Positions 45,404 to 54,879 are shown, counted from the first letter of the stretch. The stretch: 64,000 bases of DNA from Gordonia sp. SID5947 (GCF_009862785.1 NZ_WWHU01000001.1:2108001-2172000); one strand, 5' to 3'. Program-made: numbers and translations. Notes: generated from the letters alone by a model not told the origin.

Positions 45404-45498
45404 TCAGCAATCCGCGACGGCGCAAGTGCACTCCAAGTGAGGCCCAAGCGGCACGTCAGATGCTTGTCGGGACAGCCCACCCAAGAAGGAGAAATCCG

Positions 45499-46350
45499 AT
45501 GACCACCCCGAACACCACATCCGCCCTTCGTGGCTCGCAAGCTCGCACCTCAGGGAACAGAGACGCGGACCCCACCTCAGGGGCCGGAGAGGCCGACCGC
45601 CGCGCGGGGACCGGAGACACGGTCCGCAGCCCGGGGGGTGGGGAAACCGTCGCCCAGGTCCGGCTGCCCGGTCAGGCGGCCGCTCCCCAAGGCCCGGTCG
45701 ATCCGTTCATGATGTATGTGATGCACCATGCGTTTCGCCGCGACCTGGCCGACTTCGCGCGCAGCGTTCCACGAACGCCGGTCCCCGACCGTGCCACCTG
45801 GCAGGCACTGCAGCAGCGGTGGTCACTATTCCGTGAGGCGCTGCACCATCATCACGCCGGCGAGGACAGCTGGCTCTGGCCACTGCTGGAATCGCGATGC
45901 ACGAGCGCCGAGAAGGACGTCCTCGACGCGATGGAGGGCGAACACGGACAGATCGACCCCCTGCTCGAAGCCTGCGACGAGGGGTTCGCGGTGATGGCCG
46001 CGGGCGCCGACGGCCCGGCCCGCGATGCCCTCACCGACGTTCTCGCGCGCACCCAGGATCATCTCGCGGCCCATCTCGCACACGAGGAGAACGATGCGCT
46101 CACGCTGATCCAGCAATACCTGTCTGTCGACGACTGGGCCGCGCTGGAGAAGAAATTCGGCGAAGACAGCAAGCTCCGCGATCTGTTCCGGGTCGCGCCG
46201 TGGGCCGTCAAGGGACTCGACGAGGACGCGTATCGCGCACTGCGCCCGCGCATCCCGTCTCCGATGTGGGTCATCGCCCGGCTCGGCTCGAGATCATTCG
46301 ATCGCCGCGAACGGCGAGCCTTCCGCTACCACCCCGAAGCCGCAGTGTGA
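45499..46350 (+). CDS. Hemerythrin-domain protein
   Basis: 283-residue protein. Residues 1-65 are low-complexity and polar. From 70 on it is a four-helix hemerythrin-like bundle with the di-iron ligand pattern FMMYVMHHAFRRDL, ALHHHHAGEDSWLWP, EGEHGQIDPLL and HLAHEENDALTL. Such proteins bind oxygen, nitric oxide or iron. The last 70 residues include FRVAPWAVKGLD and a basic end. The start ATG at 45499 follows AAGAAGGAGA and lies 95 bases after the MMPL gene; the much longer upstream frame is a shadow. Role is probably redox or NO sensing, inferred from the family. Confidence 0.85.
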   Translation: MTTPNTTSALRGSQARTSGNRDADPTSGAGEADRRAGTGDTVRSPGGGETVAQVRLPGQAAAPQGPVDPFMMYVMHHAFRRDLADFARSVPRTPVPDRATWQALQQRWSLFREALHHHHAGEDSWLWPLLESRCTSAEKDVLDAMEGEHGQIDPLLEACDEGFAVMAAGADGPARDALTDVLARTQDHLAAHLAHEENDALTLIQQYLSVDDWAALEKKFGEDSKLRDLFRVAPWAVKGLDEDAYRALRPRIPSPMWVIARLGSRSFDRRERRAFRYHPEAAV

Positions 46351-46360
46351 GATGTGCCGG

Positions 46361-47503
46361 TCACCGCGACGCCAGCGCCCTCCCGATCACCAATCGCTGG
46401 ATCTGGTTGGTGCCCTCGAAGATCTGCGTGATCTTGGCCTCGCGCATGAAGCGCTCGACGCGGAAGTCCCGGGTGTAGCCGTAGCCACCGAGCACCTGCA
46501 CCGCATCGGTGGTGACCTTCATTGCCGCGTCGGTGGCGACGAGCTTCGCCGTCGCCGCCGCCCGGGAATACGGACGGCCGGCGTCGCGCCGCCGCGCTGC
46601 ATCGAGGTAGGTCGCGCGCGCCGAGTCCACCGCGGCAGCCATGTCGGCGAGCAGAAAACTCAGGCCCTGATGATCGATGATCTTGCGGCCGAACGTCGTT
46701 CGCTCCTGAGCGTAGTCGACTGCGGCGTCGAGGGCGGCCTGCGCCAGCCCGGTGGCCACCGCGGCGATACCGAGCCTGCCGGAGTCGAGCGCCGAGAAGG
46801 CGATGGTCAGACCCGCGCCCTCGGCGCCGAGGCGACGATCGGGATCGACCAGCGCGTCGTCGTATGTCGCCGACGTGGTCGGCACGGCGTGCAGGCCCAT
46901 CTTCTCCTCGGGCTTGCCGAAGGTCAGACCATCGGTGTCACGCGGGACGAGGAAACAGCTGATCCCTTTGGAGCCCTGGCCGGTACGGGCGAAGAGGTTG
47001 TAGACATCGGCGATGCCACCGTGGGTGATCCATGCCTTGGCGCCGTTCACCCGATACCCGCCGTCGACGGCGGTGGCCTTGCAGGTCAGCGCCGCGGCGT
47101 CGGACCCGGCCTGGGGCTCCGACAGACTGTAGGCGCCCACCAGCCGCCCGTTCAACAGATCCGGTAGCCACTGTTGCTTCTGCTGCTCGGTCCCGAAGTT
47201 GAACAGCGGATGACACGCCAGTCCGTGCACGCTCACCGCGACGGCTACCGCGGCCCATCGCGCGCCGAGTTCCTCGAGCACCTGGAGATAGACCTCATAG
47301 GGCTGACCGCCGCCCTCCCACTCGACCGGGTACGGCAGACCGAGCAGACCAGCTGCGCCCATCTCCGCGAACAGGCCCTCGGGATACTTCTCTGCCTTCT
47401 CGTACTCGTCGACGATCGGCACGAAGCGCTTGTCCGCGAAGTCCCTGGTCATTGCGATGAGGTCGTGCGCCTCATCCGTGGGCAGCAGTCGATCAACCGG
47501 CAT
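46361..47503 (-). CDS. Acyl-CoA dehydrogenase
   Basis: 380-residue FAD dehydrogenase catalysing the first step of beta-oxidation or branched-chain acid breakdown. Signatures: GAYSLSEPQAGSDAAALTCK (FAD and substrate loop), VNGAKAWITHGGIADVYNLF, then QVLGGYGYTRDFRVERFMRE and KITQIFEGTNQIQRLVIGRA. The Glu-Gly-Thr region fits the FadE branched/short-chain group. The start ATG at 47503 follows GGAGG. It is divergent from a TetR gene through a short region with three AGTACT boxes and is likely controlled by it. Chain-length preference cannot be read. Confidence 0.93.
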   Translation of the reverse strand: MPVDRLLPTDEAHDLIAMTRDFADKRFVPIVDEYEKAEKYPEGLFAEMGAAGLLGLPYPVEWEGGGQPYEVYLQVLEELGARWAAVAVAVSVHGLACHPLFNFGTEQQKQQWLPDLLNGRLVGAYSLSEPQAGSDAAALTCKATAVDGGYRVNGAKAWITHGGIADVYNLFARTGQGSKGISCFLVPRDTDGLTFGKPEEKMGLHAVPTTSATYDDALVDPDRRLGAEGAGLTIAFSALDSGRLGIAAVATGLAQAALDAAVDYAQERTTFGRKIIDHQGLSFLLADMAAAVDSARATYLDAARRRDAGRPYSRAAATAKLVATDAAMKVTTDAVQVLGGYGYTRDFRVERFMREAKITQIFEGTNQIQRLVIGRALASR

Positions 47504-47527
47504 GTCGAACCTCCGAGGAAACTGAAC

Positions 47528-47561
47528 AGTACTGAAGTACTTTCCACAGTACTATGAGGGC
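47528..47561 (+). promoter_or_regulatory. Triple AGTACT operator and leaderless tetR promoter
   Basis: AGTACT occurs at 47528-47533, 47536-47541 and 47548-47553. TACTAT at 47550-47555 overlaps the last copy and ends 6 bases before the GTG start of tetR at 47562, fitting a leaderless message. The divergent acyl-CoA dehydrogenase start is at 47503. TetR bound here could shut off both genes. Confidence 0.6.
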
Positions 47562-48149
47562 GTGAGTGAGAACATCGCCTTCGCCACCCGACGACGCGGT
47601 GACTTGTTCGACGCGCTGCTGCGCCTACTGCTGTCCGAAGGTTTCGCACATCTCGGCGTCGCCGAGCTGGCATCCGCGCTGAGATGTTCCAAGTCCACGC
47701 TGTACACGCTGGCCGGCAGCAAGGAACAGCTCGTCGTCAAGACGGTGACGCACTTCTTCCGTACGGCGACCGACCAGGTCGAGGGCCGGGTTGCCGAGGA
47801 GGTGGATGCACGCGCCAAGGTGATCACCTACCTGATCGCGGTCGGCGACGCACTCGCGCCTGCCTCGGACGCGTTCATGACCGATCTACACGCCTACGAA
47901 CCGACGCGCGAACTCTACGAACGCAACACGGCGGCTGCCACCGTCCGCGTCAACGAGCTGATCTCCGCGGGCGTGGCGACCGGCGTGTTCCGCGACGTCG
48001 ACGCCGCCTTCGCCGCCGACCTGGCCGCGTCCATGATGAGTCGGATCCAACGTCGAGAGGTGGCCCTCACCACCGGACTCGACGACGCAGCGGCCTACCG
48101 TCAGCTCGCGTCGATCCTCACCCGCGGAATCGACGCACGAGATGCGTGA
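47562..48149 (+). CDS. TetR-family regulator, divergent from acyl-CoA dehydrogenase
   Basis: 195-residue regulator. Helix-turn-helix: GDLFDALLRLLLSEGFAHLG, then LASALRCSKSTLYTLAGSKE. The C-terminal part has AFMTDLHAYEPTRELYERNT and ADLAASMMSRIQRREVALTT, an acyl-CoA-sensing type ligand pocket as in FadR-like TetR proteins. The GTG start at 47562 comes 6 bases after a TACTAT -10 box, so the mRNA is likely leaderless. It very likely represses itself and the divergent acyl-CoA dehydrogenase, and responds to an acyl-CoA. Converges on the GHKL ATPase gene with 32 bases of overlap. Confidence 0.87.
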   Translation: MSENIAFATRRRGDLFDALLRLLLSEGFAHLGVAELASALRCSKSTLYTLAGSKEQLVVKTVTHFFRTATDQVEGRVAEEVDARAKVITYLIAVGDALAPASDAFMTDLHAYEPTRELYERNTAAATVRVNELISAGVATGVFRDVDAAFAADLAASMMSRIQRREVALTTGLDDAAAYRQLASILTRGIDARDA

Positions 48150-50883
48150 CCCCGCGGTCGTCCACCCACCAGTCCACCTGCAGTTCGACGTCGGAGCCGT
48201 TGCGTTGGAGGCGAATCCAGAGCTCGTCGTGGAGCCGCACCTCACCATGGCCGAGCGCGCGATCCCGCTCTGCCGCGAACAACACCGCCTCGGTGGACGT
48301 CCAGGTGGCAGCAACGCCTTCGTCACGCACCACCGGTCGGGATTCCTCACTGGTGGTCGGCACATCGAGGATGTCGGCGAGCACCTCCGCGGCATCGGCA
48401 TCGACCGGTCCGCCGAGCACGACCGTTGCGTCCGGGTCGGCCGATTGGATCATCCATCGGCGATCGAGCACCGCGGCCTGTTCGCTCGTCCGGCCCGAAA
48501 CTGACCGAACACGTTGCGGGACAGCGAGTTCTTCGGGTAGGAACATTCCGTCGCGGCACGCCCGCACCACCGCGGCGTACACCTCGCCCGCAACTCCCGC
48601 GGTGATCTGCCGCTCCGGGTCACCGAGAGCGGCCAGCACGGTGTCGGCGTCGGCCACCGATTCCACGTCGACTGTGCCCAATGCCGCTGCCACCCGATCG
48701 GCGTGCGGATGATCCAGCGAGTCGCGCACGCCCTCGACGGCCGTGTCCGACGGCGCCCGGTACCACCCCAGTGGATGGCCGTCGATCACGGCGTGGCGCC
48801 TGAGCCACCAGGCCGTGTATCCGGTGCGATCCGCCAGCAGCTCGATGATGGAGTCGTCGGCAGCGAGAAGCGTGAGTGCCTCATACCAGCGGTTCTCGTC
48901 GACGAGATCGAGATCCCGTACCGCCGAGAGTTTCTGGGGCGGATCCTCGTGAGTGTCCCACCACTGTTCCTCGTCCGGTAGGTCGTGGTCGGGCGCCACC
49001 GGGAGGTCGTCGACGAGAACGTGAAAACCCCAACCGACGCCGAGCCTGCGCAACACGTCGGACCCGGCCCGACGGACGAGATCCGCAGACACGAGACCGA
49101 AGGGCGCGTCGTCGACGAGGACGGAGGCCAGCGGACTGGCGGGCATCAGGAGCTCGTCGGCCGGGCGAGGCTCCCCGTCCCGGTCGGGCAGAGGAAGACG
49201 CGCCAGCCAATCCGGCACCGCCGCAGTGGTGTCCGCGGCAAGCAGCGCGAGAACATCGTCGACCACATCGCGGAGCTCATCGTCGTCGGCCTCGTCCACC
49301 AGCTGCGCCAACGCCGGGTCGGCAAGTGCCTGCGCGATCGAGATCGTCTCGGCACCAAGCCGTTCCACGAGGGGATGTCGTGCGGTCGCGGCGACTGATG
49401 GAATCCAGCGCATCGGCGTGTCGATGCCGTCGGCGACGAACAGCCCACGCGCACCGATGTTCATCCGTCCGTCGGCGCGCGGTACCGGCAACGCCCCGAG
49501 TTCTTCCGCATCGTTGCGGGTGGTCACGAACGGCGACAGGGCGGCATAGAGCTCGCGCCACCACCCTGATTCACGTTCGACCCCGACCAACCGTTCCGCG
49601 ATGTCCGCCAGACCGATCTCGCCGACGCCGACCGAGCGGAGGCGGCCGAGGTGACGACGCTCGGAGACGTCCGGATGTGCCAGATCCCCCAGTATGGGTG
49701 CGAGCACGGCCGCGAGTTCGCGCCCGAGGTCGGGCAACACGACCGACCGGGAAGGCACGAGATCGTCTCCGTGGGCGGCCGGAAGCCAAGCGGTCTCCCG
49801 GAGTTCACCCAGAACCGCGTCGATCAGGGCCGCATCGTCGCGGTTGCGGGCTCGCGCCGGCACCGGAATCAGCTCGGGTCGCCACGATGCGGGCAGCGCC
49901 GTCATCAGATCTGCGTGACCCGTTGCCGCGGTGGCTATGTCGGCGTCGGGATGCAGGTGTCGGCGGTCGGGGGTGAGCCGGAGGTCGGTGATGCATCGGG
50001 CGGGCAGCGACAGTTCTATGTCGGTCGGGGTGGGCGCCCTGAGCACGTCGCCGTCCAGCGTCAGCGGTCCGGTTTCCCCTGCCTCGACCAGCCATCGGGT
50101 GCCCCCGCGTTCGGCTTCGATCCAGGTCCGCGCCAACCGGTCGGTCGGCGTCGTCCTGGTGACGACGACACGGCGCGTGGACGCGCCGTCGACCGGTGGC
50201 TGCCGGTCGACCGTCGTCGTCGAGCCGGCCACCGAGATCTCGGCCAGACCGGTCAGCTCCAGCAGCAGATCGGGGACCTGGGCGCGGGCGGCCGACAACA
50301 GGGCGTCGGCCGATACGTCGTCGCGCAGGTGCAGGACGATCTCGGTGTCGTGGTCGGGCGCCGGTGTCGCGTCGATCGGCCACGCCAGTCGGAGCAACGG
50401 TGTCGGGCCGGAGTCCGACACCACCACGCCCGCGTCTTGCGCGGCCCGTGCGGTCCGGTCGCGATCGACGAGGAATGATCCCGACGTCGACCGGACCTCG
50501 ATACGATCCGCCACGGTCGCGGTCGCGGTGAAACCGACACCGAATCTGCCGACACTCGGCGGACCGAGGTCGTCGCGTTTGGCGGAGACCCGGAGGGACA
50601 ACAGCGATCGCACGCCGTCGACGCTCAACGGGGCGCCGGTGTTGGCCACGTGCAGCGCACGCCCCTCGAGCCAGACGGACAGCCTGCCCGGCACGCCGGC
50701 CAGGGAAGCGGCGTCGGCGGCGTTCGCCGCGAGTTCGATGAACAACCGGTCACGATAACCGACGGTGACGAGATCACGCTCGGCCGCGACGTCCTCGGCG
50801 AACCTCGTGGGCGACGCGCGCCACGCGTCGATCGTGGCCGCACGGAGGTGGTCGAGATCGAAGGGATCGACACCCTTGGGCAC
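48118..50883 (-). CDS. GHKL (sacsin/Hsp90-like) ATPase, large
   Basis: About 921 residues. The N-terminal 200 residues form a GHKL ATP-binding fold: RLFIELAANAADAASLAGVP (N-box, Glu and Asn), LHVANTGAPLSVDGVRSLL (G1) and VGRFGVGFTATATVAD (G2 box). It resembles the sacsin-type 'ATP-binding' proteins of actinobacteria. The rest is long, Asp/Arg-rich and has no recognised domain. The start is set at GTG 50883 (PKGVDPFDLDHLRAATIDAW), since no in-frame start occurs in the stretch before it; the frame remains open upstream. It follows the DUF3027 gene by 8 bases. Likely an ATP-driven chaperone-like regulator; clients unknown. Confidence 0.8.
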   Translation of the reverse strand: MPKGVDPFDLDHLRAATIDAWRASPTRFAEDVAAERDLVTVGYRDRLFIELAANAADAASLAGVPGRLSVWLEGRALHVANTGAPLSVDGVRSLLSLRVSAKRDDLGPPSVGRFGVGFTATATVADRIEVRSTSGSFLVDRDRTARAAQDAGVVVSDSGPTPLLRLAWPIDATPAPDHDTEIVLHLRDDVSADALLSAARAQVPDLLLELTGLAEISVAGSTTTVDRQPPVDGASTRRVVVTRTTPTDRLARTWIEAERGGTRWLVEAGETGPLTLDGDVLRAPTPTDIELSLPARCITDLRLTPDRRHLHPDADIATAATGHADLMTALPASWRPELIPVPARARNRDDAALIDAVLGELRETAWLPAAHGDDLVPSRSVVLPDLGRELAAVLAPILGDLAHPDVSERRHLGRLRSVGVGEIGLADIAERLVGVERESGWWRELYAALSPFVTTRNDAEELGALPVPRADGRMNIGARGLFVADGIDTPMRWIPSVAATARHPLVERLGAETISIAQALADPALAQLVDEADDDELRDVVDDVLALLAADTTAAVPDWLARLPLPDRDGEPRPADELLMPASPLASVLVDDAPFGLVSADLVRRAGSDVLRRLGVGWGFHVLVDDLPVAPDHDLPDEEQWWDTHEDPPQKLSAVRDLDLVDENRWYEALTLLAADDSIIELLADRTGYTAWWLRRHAVIDGHPLGWYRAPSDTAVEGVRDSLDHPHADRVAAALGTVDVESVADADTVLAALGDPERQITAGVAGEVYAAVVRACRDGMFLPEELAVPQRVRSVSGRTSEQAAVLDRRWMIQSADPDATVVLGGPVDADAAEVLADILDVPTTSEESRPVVRDEGVAATWTSTEAVLFAAERDRALGHGEVRLHDELWIRLQRNGSDVELQVDWWVDDRGVTHLVRRFRG

Positions 50884-50891
50884 GACGTCGG

Positions 50892-51680
50892 TCAGGATGA
50901 CGCGTCCGCGCCGGAACTCACGCCGGCGCTGACGATCTCGAGGGCGCCGTCGTCGTAGGCGTCGTAGGCAGGCGATCCGCCCCCCGACGGTGCGGGGACA
51001 TCGGAGTGCGCACCGCACCCGTAGTCGGCGGCGACCACATGGCCGTCGGCCGAGTACTCGTTGGCACACACGCCGAACGCCGGCCGCAGCGCGCCGGCGA
51101 GCGGAAGATAGAAGCCACAGCTGGCACACGAGTACGCGGCTGCGATCGCCATCTCGCTGCGGGGGCCGTACTCACTGTCGTGCCAACGCTGCGCGGCATC
51201 GTCACGGCCTTCGCGGCTCAGGAGGCGACGGCGCCCGAGACCGAGTTTCCCGGCGATCTGACCGATGTCGTCGGGATCGTCGTCGTCGGAGAAGGCGAAC
51301 TGGTCGTCGGTGTCGATCTGGTTGGGCACGAGCCGCGGATCGTCGGGCTCGGCGGCCAGGACGTCGCCCGCGGACAGATCGCCCGCGACGACCCGCTCGT
51401 TCCATGGCACCCAGTTCGGGGCCAGCAGCGAACCCTGACCCGGCAGCAACACCACCTCGCTGACGGTGATCTCGTCGGTGCCCGGCGCTCCGGCCAGCAC
51501 GACGCACCACTGCCAGCCTCGGTAGCCGGCGAGATCGGCCTCGAAGTAGTGGGCGACGGCCCAGTCGCCTTCGCGGGTGCTCTCCAGATGAGTCCCGGGT
51601 TGCTGACCGTCTTCGACCAGCGCTGTGCGCGCCACGTCGACAGCGGCGAGCAGCCGGTCACCATTGGATGCAAGAGTCAC
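50892..51680 (-). CDS. DUF3027 protein with zinc-ribbon-like cysteines
   Basis: 262-residue conserved actinobacterial protein. N-terminal half: LASNGDRLLAAVDVARTALV, FEADLAGYRGWQWCVVLAGA and VLLPGQGSLLAPNWVPWNER, the DUF3027 core. The C-terminal region has CASCGFYLPLAGALRPAFGV then CANEYSADGHVVAADYGCGA; Cys pairs spaced 3 and about 20 apart suggest a zinc site. The last 30 residues are low-complexity. The GTG at 51680 has GGAG 3 bases upstream; the ATG at 51698 is possible. The gene corresponds by position to the neighbour of the MFS gene in M. tuberculosis. Function unknown. Confidence 0.82.
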   Translation of the reverse strand: MTLASNGDRLLAAVDVARTALVEDGQQPGTHLESTREGDWAVAHYFEADLAGYRGWQWCVVLAGAPGTDEITVSEVVLLPGQGSLLAPNWVPWNERVVAGDLSAGDVLAAEPDDPRLVPNQIDTDDQFAFSDDDDPDDIGQIAGKLGLGRRRLLSREGRDDAAQRWHDSEYGPRSEMAIAAAYSCASCGFYLPLAGALRPAFGVCANEYSADGHVVAADYGCGAHSDVPAPSGGGSPAYDAYDDGALEIVSAGVSSGADASS

Positions 51681-51874
51681 GTCTCCAGTGTGCAACATCG
51701 CGCGATCTCGGCGGCACCGACCCGTCCTTTGGCTCGTGACCGCACTCCGCCGTGCCGGTTCGCACGGTGGAGGACGACGCCGCGCCCGCGACTCCCGCCG
51801 CCGGCAACACCGACAAACGCGCGGGCGATGGGCGTGCCGACACCGAGTCGGTGGGATGAGGAACAATTGTCGAT

Positions 51875-53887
51875 GTGAACCGACCGAGCCCGCGCTTCCC
51901 TCGAGGGGAACGAAGCGAACCGACGGGGCCAGACCCGCGCGGTGCGGGTCGCGATGTCGCATCGGGTGCCGGCCACGATGGTCGCAGTCGTCGGCAGCAC
52001 CCCGGGACCGCGAACTATCCGGCCGACGAGCCGACCACCGCACGTCGCCCCGCGGCCGGCAGGCCTCCCTCCCGCGGCCCGGCCGACACCGCGTATCTGC
52101 CGCCGCCCACCCACAATCCGCATCTGCCGCCCCTCGACGGCCGCGATGAACCACCGTCGGGCGCGCCCACCGATCGAATCGGCGGGACCAAGGCGATGCC
52201 GGCCGGTGGGCAGAGCGGCCCGGGGGTGCCCAAGAAGATCACCGTCGCGCGCGTCGCCGCGATGCGCAGCCGCGAGCTGACCGGCCGGGGCATCGGGAAG
52301 ATCTACCAAGCCGCGACGGCCGACGGGGCCGACCGGTCCGGCCTGACGGCACTCACGTTGCCTGTGATCGTGAACTTCGCGGTCGACGCCGCGATGGCCG
52401 TCGCGCTGGCCAACACGCTGTTCTTCGCGGCCGCGACCGGCGAGTCGAAGACGAACGTCGGCCTCTACCTGGCACTGACGATCGCCCCGTTCGCATTGAT
52501 CGCACCGTTGATCGGTCCCATGCTCGATCGCCTTCAGCACGGCAGGCGCATCGCCATGGCGGTCACCTTCGGGCTCCGGGTGATCCTCGCCCTGCTCATC
52601 CTGGCGAACTCGTCCTGGAATGCCACGGAACAACAGCTTCAATACGACCCGTGGGTGCTCTATCCCTGTGCGCTCGGCCTGTTGGTGCTGTCCAAATCGT
52701 TCGGCGTCCTCAAATCGGCGGTGACCCCGCGCGTCGTCCCACCGACGATCGACCTGCCCAGGGTCAACTCCCGTCTCACCACCTTCGGACTGATCGGCGG
52801 GACCATCATCGGCGGTGCCGTCGCGGCGACGTTCGAGATGCTGCTCGCCAAGGTGCTGCCCATCCACATACCCGGCGCGATGGCCTGGCTGGCCGTGATC
52901 GCGGCGGTCGGCGCCTGGCTCTGCATGCGCATCCCCTCCTGGGTCGAGGTGACCGAGGGCGAGATCCCCACCACGCTGACCTATCACGGAGAACCGTCGA
53001 TGTCGCAGGTCCCGGCTGGTGACTCGGCCGGCGCCGGCGGTCTGCGGAGCGCCCGTGAGACGGCAACCGCGCTGGCCGCGAAGATGCGACAACCGCTCGG
53101 ACGCAAGGTCGTCGCGGGGCTGTGGGGCAACGCGACGATTCGCATCCTCACCGGATTCCTCACGCTCTACATCGCCTTTTACGCCAAGGCCCAGCAGGGC
53201 GTGCACTCCAACTGGACCCAGCTGGTACTGCTCGGCGCGGTCGGCGCGGCCGCCGGGATCGGCAACATGATCGGCAACGGCCTCGGTACCCGACTGGAGC
53301 TGAAGAACCCGCCCCGGATCGTGCTCTGGTGCACCGCGGCCTGTTTCGTCGTCGCCGCGCTGGCCGCCATCTTCGGCAACATCGTGATCGCCACACTGGC
53401 CGCGCTCGTCGCGTCCGGTACCAGCGCGATCGGCAAGGTGTGTCTGGACTCGTCGATCCAAGACGACCTGCCCGAGGAGTCCCGGGCGTCGGCCTTCGGC
53501 AGGTCGGAGACGGTTCTCCAGCTCGGATGGGTCTTCGGCGCCACTCTCGGTGTCCTGCTGCCCCCGACGCTGTGGATCGGCTTCACCGTCGTCGCGGTGC
53601 TGTTGGGTATCGGTCTGTTGCAGACCGTGATGACGACGCGCGGATCGTCGCTGGTGCCCGGTATCGGCGGCCAACGTCCCGACTACGCGGCACCCACAAT
53701 CGCGTTCAACGCGGTCGGCCACCCGGGAGCACCGCAGCGACGGTCCTCTCCGCCGCATCGACCGCCCTCGGACGCCCCGACCCGCATCGCGCATCACCCC
53801 GGAGGTCCGCCCCCCGATTCACGACGCGGCCATGCGGCCGACCCCACCCGGAAGATGCCCACCGAACCCGATCGAGGACAGTCGTAG
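51875..53887 (+). CDS. MFS-type membrane protein with long disordered N-terminus
   Basis: 670-residue protein. About 100 Pro/Arg/Gly-rich residues with no structure come first, then an MFS-like set of about 12 helices (VNFAVDAAMAVALANTLFFA; FALIAPLIGPMLDRLQHGRR; GNATIRILTGFLTLYIAFYA). The last 90 residues are again Pro-rich and basic. It matches the Rv0876c position and type. A conserved MFS loop with DRLQHGRR is present. The start GTG at 51875 is the first; the disordered tails suggest protein-protein contacts or regulation. It forms an operon with DUF2771 (3 bases apart). Substrate unknown. Confidence 0.85.
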   Translation: MNRPSPRFPRGERSEPTGPDPRGAGRDVASGAGHDGRSRRQHPGTANYPADEPTTARRPAAGRPPSRGPADTAYLPPPTHNPHLPPLDGRDEPPSGAPTDRIGGTKAMPAGGQSGPGVPKKITVARVAAMRSRELTGRGIGKIYQAATADGADRSGLTALTLPVIVNFAVDAAMAVALANTLFFAAATGESKTNVGLYLALTIAPFALIAPLIGPMLDRLQHGRRIAMAVTFGLRVILALLILANSSWNATEQQLQYDPWVLYPCALGLLVLSKSFGVLKSAVTPRVVPPTIDLPRVNSRLTTFGLIGGTIIGGAVAATFEMLLAKVLPIHIPGAMAWLAVIAAVGAWLCMRIPSWVEVTEGEIPTTLTYHGEPSMSQVPAGDSAGAGGLRSARETATALAAKMRQPLGRKVVAGLWGNATIRILTGFLTLYIAFYAKAQQGVHSNWTQLVLLGAVGAAAGIGNMIGNGLGTRLELKNPPRIVLWCTAACFVVAALAAIFGNIVIATLAALVASGTSAIGKVCLDSSIQDDLPEESRASAFGRSETVLQLGWVFGATLGVLLPPTLWIGFTVVAVLLGIGLLQTVMTTRGSSLVPGIGGQRPDYAAPTIAFNAVGHPGAPQRRSSPPHRPPSDAPTRIAHHPGGPPPDSRRGHAADPTRKMPTEPDRGQS

Positions 53888-53890
53888 ACC

Positions 53891-54448
53891 GTGCACGTGA
53901 ACAGTGGAGAAAAGAAGGCGCTCGCGATCATCGCGGCGGTTGTGGTCGCGTTCGTCGCGGTCGTCGGTGGAACCGTCGCGGTGCTGACGCGAGATCAGTG
54001 GTCCGGCGACTCGTCCGCCGACCATCCGTATCTGCAACTCGCGGTGGGCGATCGGCTTGTGCGGGTCGATCCGACCCGCATGTGCGACGTCTTCCTCAAG
54101 AACTGTGAGCCCGAGAAGATCACCGATGCCCAGGTCCAGCGAGTGCCGGTGCCGGTCGGCGAATCGGTGATGCTCTCGGTATCCCAGGACATCGCCGAAT
54201 GGCCGTGGAACCTGGTCATCCAGTACCTCACCCCCGAGGGACTCGACGGGACCTCCGTCCCGATGCGGTCGAACTCCACATACACCACGGTGCTGCACTC
54301 GACGCCGGACCGCATCCTGGTCAACCTCGAGGTCCAGGTGCCGTCGGCCATCTCCGACGCCGAGAACAACAACGTGATAGCGCGCGGGTACCTCGCGGCC
54401 GACACGAGCCCACCGGACCTAAAGCTGCCCGCGGGCGACCCGCGCTGA
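53891..54448 (+). CDS. DUF2771 membrane-anchored protein
   Basis: 185-residue protein with one N-terminal membrane helix (KALAIIAAVVVAFVAVVGGT) and an extracytoplasmic beta-rich domain. Two conserved Cys in MCDVFLKNCEPEKI probably form a disulphide. Later marks are SVSQDIAEWPWNLVIQYLTP and RSNSTYTTVLH. This is the DUF2771 family, which in M. tuberculosis is Rv0875c beside Rv0876c. The start GTG at 53891 comes 3 bases after the MFS stop; a GTG at 53897 would remove two residues. Function unknown; the partnership with the MFS protein is conserved. Confidence 0.82.
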   Translation: MHVNSGEKKALAIIAAVVVAFVAVVGGTVAVLTRDQWSGDSSADHPYLQLAVGDRLVRVDPTRMCDVFLKNCEPEKITDAQVQRVPVPVGESVMLSVSQDIAEWPWNLVIQYLTPEGLDGTSVPMRSNSTYTTVLHSTPDRILVNLEVQVPSAISDAENNNVIARGYLAADTSPPDLKLPAGDPR

Positions 54449-54465
54449 CACCGCCGGGCGGCGGA

Positions 54466-54879
54466 TCAGCTCTCGAGTTCGCGGGTCACCGCACGTACGA
54501 CCTCGGAGATGCGCTGCGACGTCTTGCGATCCGGGTAACGGCCCTTGCGCAGTTCGGGCTGCACGGCGCCCTCGAGGAGAGTGATCAGATCGGCGACCAT
54601 GCCGTGCAGCTCGTCCGGGGTGTGCCGTTTGGTCTCCTTGCGGGCGGCCTCACGCGCATTCTTCGCGACGCTGGGCGCCGGCTCGAGCACGGTGACGGTC
54701 AGCGCCTGCGGTCCTCGCCGTCCCGCGGCCATGCCGAACTCGACGCGCTGGCCCGGCTTCAGGCTCGCCACGCCGTCGGGCAACGCGGACGATCGGACGT
54801 AGACGTCCTCGCCGTTGTCCTGCGCGAGGAAGCCGAAACCCTTTTCCGCGTCGTACCACTTCACCTTGCCGGTCGGCAC
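54466..54879 (-). CDS. cspB: Cold-shock protein CspB-type with C-terminal extension
   Basis: 137-residue RNA-binding cold-shock protein. The cold-shock domain (1-65) starts [24 protein letters not shown], with KGFGFL (RNP1) and [10 protein letters not shown] (RNP2), and closes with [15 protein letters not shown] helical extension of about 70 residues follows ([40 protein letters not shown]), typical of mycobacterial CspB. The start is the GTG at 54879; the longer upstream ATG reading is rejected because the family begins here and a GAGGGTGA site precedes it. A hairpin-bearing leader of about 117 bases precedes the gene. It acts as an RNA chaperone. Confidence 0.92.
   Translation of the reverse strand: MPTGKVKWYDAEKGFGFLAQDNGEDVYVRSSALPDGVASLKPGQRVEFGMAAGRRGPQALTVTVLEPAPSVAKNAREAARKETKRHTPDELHGMVADLITLLEGAVQPELRKGRYPDRKTSQRISEVVRAVTRELES

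Noticed and set aside
44764..46350. 528-residue hemerythrin reading
   Set aside because: The N-terminal part is a shadow of the MMPL gene; the ATG at 45499 has a ribosome site and family match.
46361..47503. Equating the acyl-CoA dehydrogenase with FadE10 of M. tuberculosis
   Set aside because: FadE10 is a much longer protein; this one is 380 residues and has a different neighbour, so the match by position was not used.
48118..51129. Longer GHKL ATPase start inside the DUF3027 gene
   Set aside because: The extra 80 residues are Arg-rich shadow of DUF3027 and carry no family sequence.
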